Below the pieces are notes generated by a model, which was given only the letters and a program-made list of their open reading frames with translations, ran no database searches and had not been told where the DNA came from. From Ardenticatenaceae bacterium (GTDB lineage: Bacteria > Chloroflexota > Anaerolineae > Promineifilales > Promineifilaceae): 64,000 nucleotides of DNA. Numbering within the stretch: the stretch's first letter is position 1; every line of letters starts with the position of its first letter. Positions 15,656 to 23,169 of the stretch are shown piece by piece. The DNA lies in contig JACKBS010000005.1 of assembly GCA_020634435.1 (NCBI GenBank), forward strand, positions 620,001 through 684,000, written 5' to 3'. The translations under genes and the position numbers were made by a program.

Positions 15656-16240
15656 ATGAAAAAGTTAATTGTGGGGATTTCGGGAGCCAGCGGCGTGATC
15701 TACGGCATTCGCATGCTGGAGGTGCTGCGCGACGTGCCCGATGTGGAGACGCACCTCATCATGAGTTCGGCGGCGGCCACGACCATTGGCCTGGAAACTG
15801 ATTACACGGCCGAGCAGGTGCAGAATTTGGCCGATGTCACGTACCGATTTAAGGATATTGCTGCGGCCGTTTCTTCGGGCTCCTTCAAAACTTGGGGCAT
15901 GGTGGTCATCCCGTGCTCGATGAAAACGTTGGCCGGCATTGCCAACTCATTTAGCGACAACCTGCTGCTGCGTGCCGCCGACGTGGTGCTGAAAGATCGG
16001 CGGCGATTGGTGTTGGTTCCCCGGGAAACACCGCTGCATTTGGGCCACCTGCGCCTGATGGTGCAGGCCACCGAGATTGGCGCCATTTTGGCGCCGCCCA
16101 TGCCGGCCTTTTACCATCGGCCAGGGAGCCTGGATGACATCATCAATCAGACAGTTAATCGCCTGCTGGACCTCTTGGAGATCGAACTACCGCACGATTT
16201 GTTCACCCGTTGGCAAGGGGGGCAGGCGCGGCATGGTTGA
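15656..16240 (+). CDS. ubiX: UbiX-family flavin prenyltransferase
   Basis: 194 residues from ATG 15656, which is preceded by AAGGAG; the frame is open upstream but without a start signal as good. N-terminal VGISGASGVIYGIRMLEVL is the flavoprotein FMN-binding motif, SSGSFKTWGMVVIPCSMKTLAGIA is the UbiX core, and RRRLVLVPRETPLHLGHLRLM and PPMPAFYHRPGSLDDIINQT are diagnostic. It makes prenylated FMN, the cofactor of UbiD-type decarboxylases. No ubiD is in the window. Its 3' end overlaps the next gene by 8 bases. Confidence 0.95.
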   Translation: MKKLIVGISGASGVIYGIRMLEVLRDVPDVETHLIMSSAAATTIGLETDYTAEQVQNLADVTYRFKDIAAAVSSGSFKTWGMVVIPCSMKTLAGIANSFSDNLLLRAADVVLKDRRRLVLVPRETPLHLGHLRLMVQATEIGAILAPPMPAFYHRPGSLDDIINQTVNRLLDLLEIELPHDLFTRWQGGQARHG

Positions 16241-16697
16241 GTCAATGCGGCGCGATCCTCGTGGTTTGGCTCTGGCTTATCTGGACACCCACCAGGTAAT
16301 GACGTTGGCCACGACGGGGCCGCAGGGCATTTGGGCAGCGGCCGTTTTCTACGTCAATGATGGGTTTGATCTGATTTTTCTCTCGGCTGGACACACGAGA
16401 CATGCGCAAAATATAACGGCCGTTCCCCACATTGCCGCCACCATTCAGGAAGATTATCGGGATTGGGAAAAAATCCAGGGCATTCAGCTTGAGGGTAGTG
16501 TGTCACTGCTGACCGATGTTTCACGGGAAACCGCTATCGCGCAATACCGGCAAAAGTATCCCTTCTTAGTCCGGGCAGATACCGCCATGCAGACAGCTCT
16601 GGCCAAAGTGAACTGGTACGTATTAAGACCAGAAAGACTCTTTTTTGTCGACAACAGTTTAGGGTTAGGTCATCGCGATGAAATCGCGATAGGGTGA
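16233..16697 (+). CDS. Pyridoxamine 5'-phosphate oxidase-like (FMN/F420 split-barrel) protein
   Basis: 154 residues of split-barrel fold: LALAYLDTHQVMTLATTGPQG and WAAAVFYVNDGFDLIFLSAG, then AATIQEDYRDWEKIQGIQLEG. This is the general layout of PPOX/PNPOx-like proteins that bind FMN, F420 or haem. The ATG at 16233 overlaps the ubiX stop, so the pair is co-translated. A flavin-binding partner beside a flavin prenyltransferase is suggestive, but no joint function is known. A parS-like 16-mer lies inside the gene at 16517-16532. Confidence 0.8.
   Translation: MVESMRRDPRGLALAYLDTHQVMTLATTGPQGIWAAAVFYVNDGFDLIFLSAGHTRHAQNITAVPHIAATIQEDYRDWEKIQGIQLEGSVSLLTDVSRETAIAQYRQKYPFLVRADTAMQTALAKVNWYVLRPERLFFVDNSLGLGHRDEIAIG
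16517..16532 (+). promoter_or_regulatory. parS-like site inside the PPOX gene
   Basis: TGTTTCACGGGAAACC differs from the general parS consensus TGTTNCACGTGAAACA at two positions. Its core GTTTCACGGGAAAC is identical to the two sites at 18011-18056. Confidence 0.5.
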
Positions 16698-16698
16698 A

Positions 16699-17937
16699 TT
16701 ACATACCCAAGCGCTCGAAATTCTTGATGATTGTTTTGAGATAGCGAGCAAACTGGGGATCGTAATACAGGGCAACGGCCGCTTCTGCCTCATCAAACGA
16801 ATCCGCAAAAGCCAGAATTTCCTTCACATAGACCGCATCGGTGCGCATGATGGCATCTTGCACCGCTTTGGCCCCTTTGACCCGCAGTAACACAGGCGCG
16901 GTCGAAAGCGACTTTGCCTTGAGCGTATCAATCACCTGGGCACGACGAGCCAGCAACAACACGGCATTGATGGCGTTTTTGGAAATGTTCTTCCCGTCAG
17001 ACTTGTATTCCTCAGCCATCACGTCGATGAGTTCGCGCCAGCGAACTTGATCTTCGATGGCTAGATGGCGAATCATGTCCTTCAAAATGGTAAAGCGCAT
17101 TTCCCGCTTGATGACCCGCAGGCGCTGCTTCTTCAACTCGCGGCGATACAAAATGTGCAGCGGCACATCAGCTTTTTCTTCCTTTTCTGGCAGCGTGACG
17201 TAAATCGTGGTTTCTACCTGCTCCACGCGGGCCATGTGCGGATACTTCTCCAGGAACTTGCGGAAACTGCCCTCAGCGTAATGGCTTTTGTCGAAGACAC
17301 CCTTGCTGGCTTCTGACATGTGCTGGCGCAGCACGCTGGCGCGTATTCGCTCTTCATTTGCCAGAAGCTGGTTCAATGAGCGGCTGAGCAAATCTTCTAC
17401 TTGCGCATCGGTGAGCTGGGGCGCGGGCACGATCTCTTCATAATAGATGTATTGATCGCAGAGGCTGGCAAAGCTCTGGCTAGTGGTGTGGCGAACGCCA
17501 ATACCAATGACATCCTTGCCGCGCTTACGCAGAGCCTGGACCAGCGGCGTAAAGTCGCGGTCGCCAGTCATAAGGACGTAGGTGCTGTATTCGTGGCCGT
17601 CAATCAGTGTTTCCATCGTATCCACGACAATTTGCATATCGGCCAGGTTTTTGCTGAAGTTGTTCAGGCGAATGGCGGACTTAGTGATGAAGCCAGCGGT
17701 GGCTAGATCGCGCATGAGCTGCTGATCTTGCCGCCAATCGCCATAAGAATGCCGCAGGACGATACGGCCGTTGGTCAGCTTCTTGATATGTTCTAAAACC
17801 AGATTGACATCAAATGATAGGTTGATCTGTTTGGCCCCGATCACCAGATTGTCTAAATCAAGCATAATAGCCACATCGTTGGATGAAGATGATTGGCCGC
17901 TTGAGAAGTTTTCTTTCTTATTTGGTTGGGTAGACAT
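16699..17937 (-). CDS. NYN-domain (LabA/DUF88-type) nuclease with LOTUS-like domain
   Basis: 412 residues from ATG 17937 (MSTQPNKK); the open frame extends upstream to 18057 but would run through the parS-like pair. Residues about 25-170 form an NYN/PIN-like nuclease: AIMLDLDNLVIGAK, ADMQIVVDTMETL, and VLMTGDRDFTPLVQALRKRG with the conserved acidic residues. Residues about 195-270 resemble an OST-HTH/LOTUS module (LLSRSLNQLL... YAEGSFRKFLEKYP) that binds RNA. The last 130 residues are a helical extension (WRELIDVMAEEYKSDGKNIS) I cannot place. The probable role is RNA processing or decay. Confidence 0.8.
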   Translation of the reverse strand: MSTQPNKKENFSSGQSSSSNDVAIMLDLDNLVIGAKQINLSFDVNLVLEHIKKLTNGRIVLRHSYGDWRQDQQLMRDLATAGFITKSAIRLNNFSKNLADMQIVVDTMETLIDGHEYSTYVLMTGDRDFTPLVQALRKRGKDVIGIGVRHTTSQSFASLCDQYIYYEEIVPAPQLTDAQVEDLLSRSLNQLLANEERIRASVLRQHMSEASKGVFDKSHYAEGSFRKFLEKYPHMARVEQVETTIYVTLPEKEEKADVPLHILYRRELKKQRLRVIKREMRFTILKDMIRHLAIEDQVRWRELIDVMAEEYKSDGKNISKNAINAVLLLARRAQVIDTLKAKSLSTAPVLLRVKGAKAVQDAIMRTDAVYVKEILAFADSFDEAEAAVALYYDPQFARYLKTIIKNFERLGM

Positions 17938-18010
17938 GCGTAACTTTTGTCTTCTTGCAGGTAAGATGATAGGCTGTGCGTATTCTACTTCATTCGTTGG
18001 TTCCCGCAAT

Positions 18011-18056
18011 TGTTTCCCGTGAAACCTTGTGGCCGAAAGATGTTTCACGGGAAACA
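18011..18056. promoter_or_regulatory. Pair of inverted parS-like sites
   Basis: TGTTTCCCGTGAAACC (18011-18026) and TGTTTCACGGGAAACA (18041-18056) are inverted copies of one 14-mer core. The second differs from the parS consensus at one position, the first at two. They lie in the intergenic region upstream of the NYN gene. As a pair they could also form a 14-bp hairpin. Confidence 0.55.
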
Positions 18057-18186
18057 TACGGCCGTTTTACACCTAAAATCCACTCTATGGAATAAGAGGA
18101 CTAAAGGTCGTTTTACTATTTATTCAAACCATGTTACCATAATGTCATAATACTATGTCAACCTGAAGTGGGTTCGGAGGTAGACA

Positions 18187-18813
18187 ATGGACCGTGAAAA
18201 TTGGGTTTGGTCTGGAAAACCGTGGCAGGCGTTTAAAACATTTGCCATCATCTTCTCATTCGTCATGAATCTGGTGCTGCTGTTGGTGCTCCTCATTGCC
18301 GCGCCGCTCATTCTGCCCATCGTGAATTCTGTGGTCGATCCGCTGGTAGGTGGCCTTACCGACAGCTTTGTCGATATGAGCAACGCCACCATCTCGCGAA
18401 CAATTGAAGTGAATGACACCATTCCGATTAGTTTCGTCCTGCCGCTGGACACACAGACAGATGTCGTTGTCGTCAGTTCCGTGCCGTTGGACATTCCGGC
18501 CAAGTTTACCTTGCCCGGTGGTGGTGGCGAGATTAACGGTAACGTTACCCTGGCCCTGCCTGAGGGGTTGACTTTGCCTGTGCAGCTCAATCTGGAAGTT
18601 CCCGTAGATCAGGAAATTGATGTGGCCCTGGCTGTAGACGTGCAAATTCCGCTGCAAGAAACTGAACTGGGTACCCCTTTTAATACGCTCCGCGGTCTGT
18701 TTGAACCGCTGGACCAACTAATCAAAGGTCTGCCCGGCACCAACGAGGAACTGTTTAGCCGCGTCACGCAAGGCCGCACGCCAGCGATGGGGCAGGAAAC
18801 AGTCGCTCGTTAA
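18187..18813 (+). CDS. Conserved membrane-anchored protein of unknown function
   Basis: 208 residues. The N-terminal 20 residues are cytosolic, then one strong membrane helix (FAIIFSFVMNLVLLLVLLIA, residues 18-37, continuing to about 50). The rest is extracytoplasmic and rich in beta strands (IPISFVLPLDTQTDVVVVSS, GEINGNVTLALPEGLTLPVQ). This pattern suggests an LEA/lipid-binding-like or beta-sandwich domain near the membrane. GGAGG precedes the ATG. I do not recognise a named family. It is followed 11 bases later by a methyltransferase gene and may share its transcript. Confidence 0.6.
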   Translation: MDRENWVWSGKPWQAFKTFAIIFSFVMNLVLLLVLLIAAPLILPIVNSVVDPLVGGLTDSFVDMSNATISRTIEVNDTIPISFVLPLDTQTDVVVVSSVPLDIPAKFTLPGGGGEINGNVTLALPEGLTLPVQLNLEVPVDQEIDVALAVDVQIPLQETELGTPFNTLRGLFEPLDQLIKGLPGTNEELFSRVTQGRTPAMGQETVAR

Positions 18814-18824
18814 TCCAATCGCCC

Positions 18825-19730
18825 ATGACCCATTCCGACACGCCGCCCGTCTGTGACTATGAGGGCTCCGACTACCGCACCCGCTTCTGGGAAGGCCAGG
18901 GCCGCGACTACGAAGACCAGGTAGAACGCATTGCCCTGCGCCGCCTGATGCCGCCCACCGGGGGTACTCTCATCGAAATTGGCGCTGGGTTTGGTCGCCT
19001 GGCCGATGAATACTTGGGCTACCAAAAAGTTGTCCTGTTTGATTATTCCCGCTCACTGCTGCGGGAAGCCCAGGCGCATTGGGGTGATGATCCGCGCTTC
19101 ATTTATGTGGCGGGTAACTGGTACCAGATGCCGTTTGTGGCGGGGCTGTTTGATACGATGGTGCAAATTCGTACCTTGCACCATGCGGCTGATGCGCCGG
19201 CTTTGTTTCAACAGTTAGCGCGTATTGCCCGGCCAAACGGCCGTTACGTCCTCGAATTTGCCAACAAACAAAACCTCAAAGCGATTTTGCGCTATACACT
19301 GCGACGGCAAGACTGGTCGCCCTTTGCCCCCGAGCCAGTAGAATTTGTGGCCCTCAACTTTGATTTTCATCCCCGTTGGATTCGCCAGGAGTTGGCCAAA
19401 GCCCATTTTACGCCGGGACAGATGCTCACCGTATCCCACTATCGCATTGGCGTAATTAAAAGGACCGTGCCCACAGGATTGCTCGTGAGCCTGGATTCAT
19501 GGGCGCAAAAAACGGGCAACTGGTGGCAACTCAGCCCCAGTGTGTTTGTTGATGTGGCCCATCCGGCGGGGGGAGAAACGGCCGTTCCCGGTACATTCTT
19601 TGCCTGCCCCCACTGCCAGACCCCGTTACCCGAACCCGTCAACGACCGGCTCATCTGCCCCAATCCTGACTGCCAGCGCCAGTGGCAGGTTAGCGACGGC
19701 CTCTATGATTTTAAAGAGCCAGTGATGTGA
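18825..19730 (+). CDS. Class I SAM-dependent methyltransferase with C-terminal zinc ribbon
   Basis: 301 residues. The SAM-binding motif is LIEIGAGFGRLADEYLG (near residue 48), followed by VVLFDYSRSLLREAQ, MVQIRTLHHAADAPALFQQ and RPNGRYVLEF, giving a Methyltransf_11-like core. The last 45 residues carry FACPHCQTPLPEP and LICPNPDCQRQWQV, a Trm112-like zinc ribbon fused to the enzyme. The methyl acceptor is unknown. It probably shares a transcript with the preceding membrane protein. Confidence 0.85.
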   Translation: MTHSDTPPVCDYEGSDYRTRFWEGQGRDYEDQVERIALRRLMPPTGGTLIEIGAGFGRLADEYLGYQKVVLFDYSRSLLREAQAHWGDDPRFIYVAGNWYQMPFVAGLFDTMVQIRTLHHAADAPALFQQLARIARPNGRYVLEFANKQNLKAILRYTLRRQDWSPFAPEPVEFVALNFDFHPRWIRQELAKAHFTPGQMLTVSHYRIGVIKRTVPTGLLVSLDSWAQKTGNWWQLSPSVFVDVAHPAGGETAVPGTFFACPHCQTPLPEPVNDRLICPNPDCQRQWQVSDGLYDFKEPVM

Positions 19731-19740
19731 AATGCTTAGG

Positions 19741-19799
19741 CGATTAGAGATTGGAGATCAGAGATTGTTCTATCTCCAATCTCCAGTCTCCCATCTCCT
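19741..19799. repeat. Hairpin made of GATTGGAGAT / ATCTCCAATC repeats
   Basis: AGAGATTGGAGATCAGAGA (left) is mirrored by TATCTCCAATCTCCAGTCTC (right). The unit is shared with the tandem at 3720-3756. It lies between the methyltransferase and ppx genes and may act as a terminator. Confidence 0.6.
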
Positions 19800-20712
19800 T
19801 CACAACTTCCCCACAAGTGGTGCCATGCACTCGTTGTTGTATAAGGTCAACAAATGATTACAGCAAATGCCCAACGCATTGGCGTTATTGATCTGGGTTC
19901 CAACACAGCGCGGTTGGTGATTCTTAATGCCGTGCCTGGTTATGCCTACCGCCTGGAAGATGAAATTCGCGAGGTGGTGCGGCTGCGCGAAGGAATGACC
20001 GATGCGGGTTTGAGCGATACGGCCGTTGCCCGAGCCCTTTTCACCCTGCGCCTCTTCAAACGATTTTGCGACAGCTATCCGGTGGATCGCATCATTCCTA
20101 CTGCCACCAGCGCCGTGCGCGACGCCGCCAATGGCCCTGCCTTTTTGCACAAAGTGGCGCAGGAAATTGGCCTAGAGTTGCAGGTGTTGGACGGCGAGCG
20201 CGAGGCGTACTATGGCACATTGGGGGTACTGAATGAAGTGCCGTTGGCTAACGGGTATGTGCTGGACATCGGCGGTGGCAGTGCCCAGCTAAGCCAGATA
20301 CGCGGACATCGCTACCAGCAGGGGGCTTCGGTGCCGTTAGGGGCCTTGGCGCTGACAGAGCAGTTTATTCATTCGGACCCGGTGACGGCTGGGGAAGTAA
20401 CGGCCGTTCAGCAATACATCGCTCAGCAATTGGACACAATCCCGTGGGCGCAAAAGAAGCAAGCCAGGGCGCATCGGCATCTGGTGGGATTAGGCGGCAC
20501 GCTGCGCAATCTGGCGGCGATTGAAGCGGCCCGGCAAAACTACCCGTTGAATACGCTGCATGGTTTTACCCTGACGCGCGATTCGGTGGCAGTGACGATT
20601 GACCAACTGAGACAGCTTTCGCTGGAAGAGCGGCGGCAAATTGTGGGGCTGAATCGGGACCGCGCGGACATTAGACCTCTTGCATAAGTAGAAAATTAGG
20701 CATAATTGCTGT

Positions 20713-21530
20713 ATGAAATATGCCGACATTCAAAACTTATCCGATGCGAAATTTAAACGTTTAACGGGTGTGCCACACCCAATCTTTAAGCAAATGGTGG
20801 CTATTTTAGAAAAAACAATGCCCACCTTTGGTAGACCACCTAAATTGTCACGGGCAGACCAACTCTTGTTGACCCTGATGTACTGGCGAGAGTATCGTAC
20901 CCAGTTTCATATCGGCCAGGCCTACGGAATTAGCGAGTCGGCCGTTTGCCGGACAATTCAGCAAGTTGAAAATACGCTGGTTGAGTCAGGCCAATTCACC
21001 TTACCTGGCAAGAAAAAGTTGCAAGCCAGCGATACGCTCATCGAAGTTGTCATTGTTGATGCCACCGAACAACCGATAGAACGACCAAAAAAAAACAAAA
21101 GAGGCACTTTAGTGGCAAGAGAAAGTGCCATACGCAAAAAGCGCAGGTCATCGTCAACTTAACAACCCTTGAGATTGTGACCACCGCCTTTAGCGAAGGC
21201 AAGAAACATGATTTCAAGCTGTTCAAAGAGAGTGGCCAAGGGATGATACAAACCATCACTTGCTTGGCTGATTCAGGATATCAAGGCATCGTTAAGATTC
21301 ACAAGAATAGCCAAACGCCCCAAAAGAAATCTAAGCATCATCCTCTCACCAAAGAGGAAAAAGCAGTGAATCGGGCATTGGCGAAAGCCAGAATCTATGG
21401 TGAGCATGTGATAGGCAAGCTCAAGATATTTCGTATTTTGAAAGAGCGATATCGCAATCGGCGCAAACGGTTTGGTTTGCGATTTAATTTGATTGCTTCG
21501 ATTTACAATTTGTCACTTGGAATAAAGTGA
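20713..21530 (+). CDS. IS5-family DDE transposase produced by -1 frameshift
   Basis: The first frame (20713-21162, 149 residues) has the HTH_Tnp_4-type N-terminus (YADIQNLSDAKFKRLTGV) and the first catalytic region EVVIVDATEQPIERPKK. The second frame, open to 21530, has KRHFSGKRKCHTQKAQVIV, the second Asp region CLADSGYQGI and the Glu region RIYGEHVIGKLKIF. Both frames join by a -1 slip at a run of nine A (21087-21095), upstream of a stem-loop. This organisation is known in IS5-group elements, so the element is probably active. Alone, the first product would lack the second Asp and the Glu of the active site. Confidence 0.9.
21087..21129 (+). promoter_or_regulatory. Programmed -1 frameshift signal
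   Basis: A run of nine A (21087-21095) is followed, after seven bases, by the stem GGCACTTT (21103-21110) / AAAGTGCC (21122-21129). Slippery run plus downstream stem is the usual IS frameshift signal, and the frames on both sides differ by exactly -1. Confidence 0.75.
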
Positions 21531-22403
21531 CTTTTGCAAGAGGTCTATTATTTTAGCGGGAGCGCTGGTCGTTGCGAGTGTCATGGACCGGCTGCTGGTG
21601 GATCGGCTGACTATTTCCAAGAATGGCCTGCGCGAGGGGCTGTTTTTCGAGCAGTTTTGGCATCATCTGGTGTATCCGGTGGTGGCCGATGTGCGCCGCT
21701 TTAGCGTGCTGAACATGGCGCGGGTGTACAGCTACCAAAAGGCACATGCCAGCCACGTGCGTTATCTGGCGACGCGCTTGTTTAACCAGTTGGCCCCCTT
21801 GCACGGTTACGGCTCGGCAGAGCGGGAACTACTGGATGCGGCCGCACTGCTGCATGATTTGGGCACCATCATCAGCTACGATGATCACCACAAACATTCG
21901 CAGACGCTGATCATCAACAGCGGGCTGCCCGGCTTTTCGCCGCGTGAGACGGCGCTGATTGCCTTGCTGACGCGCTACCATCGTAAAGGTCGCCCCACGG
22001 CCGATTCTTTCATATCCTTGCTGCAAGAAGGCGACGACACGCTGCTGGTGCGGCTGGCGGCAATTCTGCGCCTGGCTGAATTTTTGGAGCGAGGGCGTAA
22101 CGCGAATGTGGATGATGTAACGGCCGTTTGGACCGACCAAACTCTGCACCTCACCTTGCTGGCCGATGAATATCCTGCCGTAGAGTTGTGGGAAGCTGAG
22201 CGCAACGCGGCCTCGCTCATGGAAATAGCCTTTGAACGGAAGCTGATTGTGGAAAGTACGGCCGTACCTGATATTCAATTTGGCCTCTAATCAATAGGAA
22301 GCCTGTTGACAAAATCTAGTACAATTAGCCGTAGAGTTGAGCAGTTGCTGACGCTAAATGAGTCAAAAACGTCTTTGCCAAAAACATAATTGCAACTTCA
22401 AAA

Positions 22404-22838
22404 GTGAATCCAATGAAACAAAGATGCAAAAAAGCTGACGGTCAGGGGTTGGTGGAATATGCGCTCATTTTGGTCCTGGTGGCGGTGGTGGTGATAGCCA
22501 TTCTCACAATTTTGGGGCCGCAGGTGGGCAACGTGTTCAGCCGTGTGGTTAATGGGCTTGGTGTAGCCAGTAGCAGTGGCGGTGGGGGCGGTTCTGCCAG
22601 TTCAGCCACTGTTACTTCAATCAGTGCGCTGCGTGGCGGTGCGGATGTTGGCGTGAATGTGACCGTTTCAGCCAATACCAATGTGACCATCACCGATTCG
22701 CAAAGCGGACAGTCAGTGAGTGTGGGTTGTAATACTGCTTGCAGCGTAACGCTAACGGCCGTTGGCTCAGATGCTGGCACGGTTACCGCAACGGCTGACG
22801 GTGGTAGCAGCATGTCAGCCAATTATCCTTCACAATAG
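22404..22838 (+). CDS. Flp-type pilin with C-terminal extension
   Basis: 144 residues. The N-terminal GQGLVEYALILVLVAVVVIAIL is the class IVb Flp/Fap prepilin signature (cleavage after the first G, then the hydrophobic stalk). Unlike normal Flp pilins (50-70 residues) it continues with a glycine/serine linker and a beta-rich domain (VTVSANTNVTITDSQSGQSV) with two cysteines. The extension may be a minor-pilin or adhesive head. No tad secretion genes are in the window. The start may be GTG 22404 or ATG 22413; no clear ribosome site is visible. Confidence 0.8.
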   Translation: MNPMKQRCKKADGQGLVEYALILVLVAVVVIAILTILGPQVGNVFSRVVNGLGVASSSGGGGGSASSATVTSISALRGGADVGVNVTVSANTNVTITDSQSGQSVSVGCNTACSVTLTAVGSDAGTVTATADGGSSMSANYPSQ

Positions 22839-22902
22839 GGAGTACGTGTTTCGAGTTTTAGTTTACATAATATCAGTCGCAAAACAGTTTGGGAGCAAGC
22901 CA

Positions 22903-23088
22903 ATGCACAACATGAAAAAACAACGCGGCCAGGGGTTGGTGGAGTATGCCCTCATTTTGGTTTTGGTCGCTATCGTCGTTATTGGGATTTTGACCATATT
23001 AGGGCCACAAATTGGCAACATTTTTAGCCGGTTACTTGAGCCATCCTACTGCGGGGGCTGTATTTGCGGCACATCCATCTGCAACTAG
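22903..23088 (+). CDS. Flp-type major pilin, short form
   Basis: 61 residues from ATG 22903, preceded by GGGAG; the open frame extends further but into the previous gene. RGQGLVEYALILVLVAIVVIGIL is nearly identical to the preceding pilin, so the two arose by duplication. The tail is short and cysteine-rich (EPSYCGGCICGTSICN), with four cysteines in the last 13 residues, which is unusual for Flp pilins and could crosslink the pilus. Confidence 0.85.
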   Translation: MHNMKKQRGQGLVEYALILVLVAIVVIGILTILGPQIGNIFSRLLEPSYCGGCICGTSICN

Positions 23089-23169
23089 AGACATCTAAAT
23101 AGCTCGTTTCATCGTCGGTGCAAGTTGGGAAAGTTGTCACAATCCTTGCTCCGTCGGTAAACTTGCGGA

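Larger units (their letters stand above)
20673..21546 (+). mobile_element. IS5-family insertion sequence (complete, 874 bp)
   Basis: Terminal inverted repeats AGACCTCTTGCATAAGT (20673-20689) and the complement of ACTTTTGCAAGAGGTCT (21530-21546) match at 16 of 17 positions. A 3-bp target duplication ATT flanks it (20670-20672 and 21547-21549). It carries one transposase gene in two frames and interrupts ppx. Confidence 0.92.
19854..22290 (+). pseudogene. ppx: Ppx/GppA-family exopolyphosphatase with HD domain, interrupted by an IS
   Basis: Removing the 874-bp IS and one copy of the ATT duplication restores one frame of about 519 codons (19854-20672 joined to 21550-22290). The ASKHA N-terminal half has IGVIDLGSNTARLVILN, ATSAVRDAANGPAF, VLDIGGGSAQLS and GLGGTLRNLAAIE, all Ppx/GppA hallmarks. 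The C-terminal HD-type half has ALLHDLGTIISYDDHHKHS. The enzyme hydrolyses polyphosphate and/or pppGpp. As it stands, the product is cut after RADI and followed by four IS-encoded residues, removing the HD half. The restored junction RADIILAGALVV is perfect, so the insertion is recent. Confidence 0.9.

Noticed and set aside
18011..18056. parS-like pair as a simple terminator hairpin
   Set aside because: No T run follows on either strand, and a third copy is found inside a coding gene. It is kept as parS-like, but hairpin function is not excluded.
22306..22345. TTGACA upstream of the first pilin gene as a promoter
   Set aside because: No acceptable -10 lies 16-19 bases further; the TACAAT present is only eight bases away.
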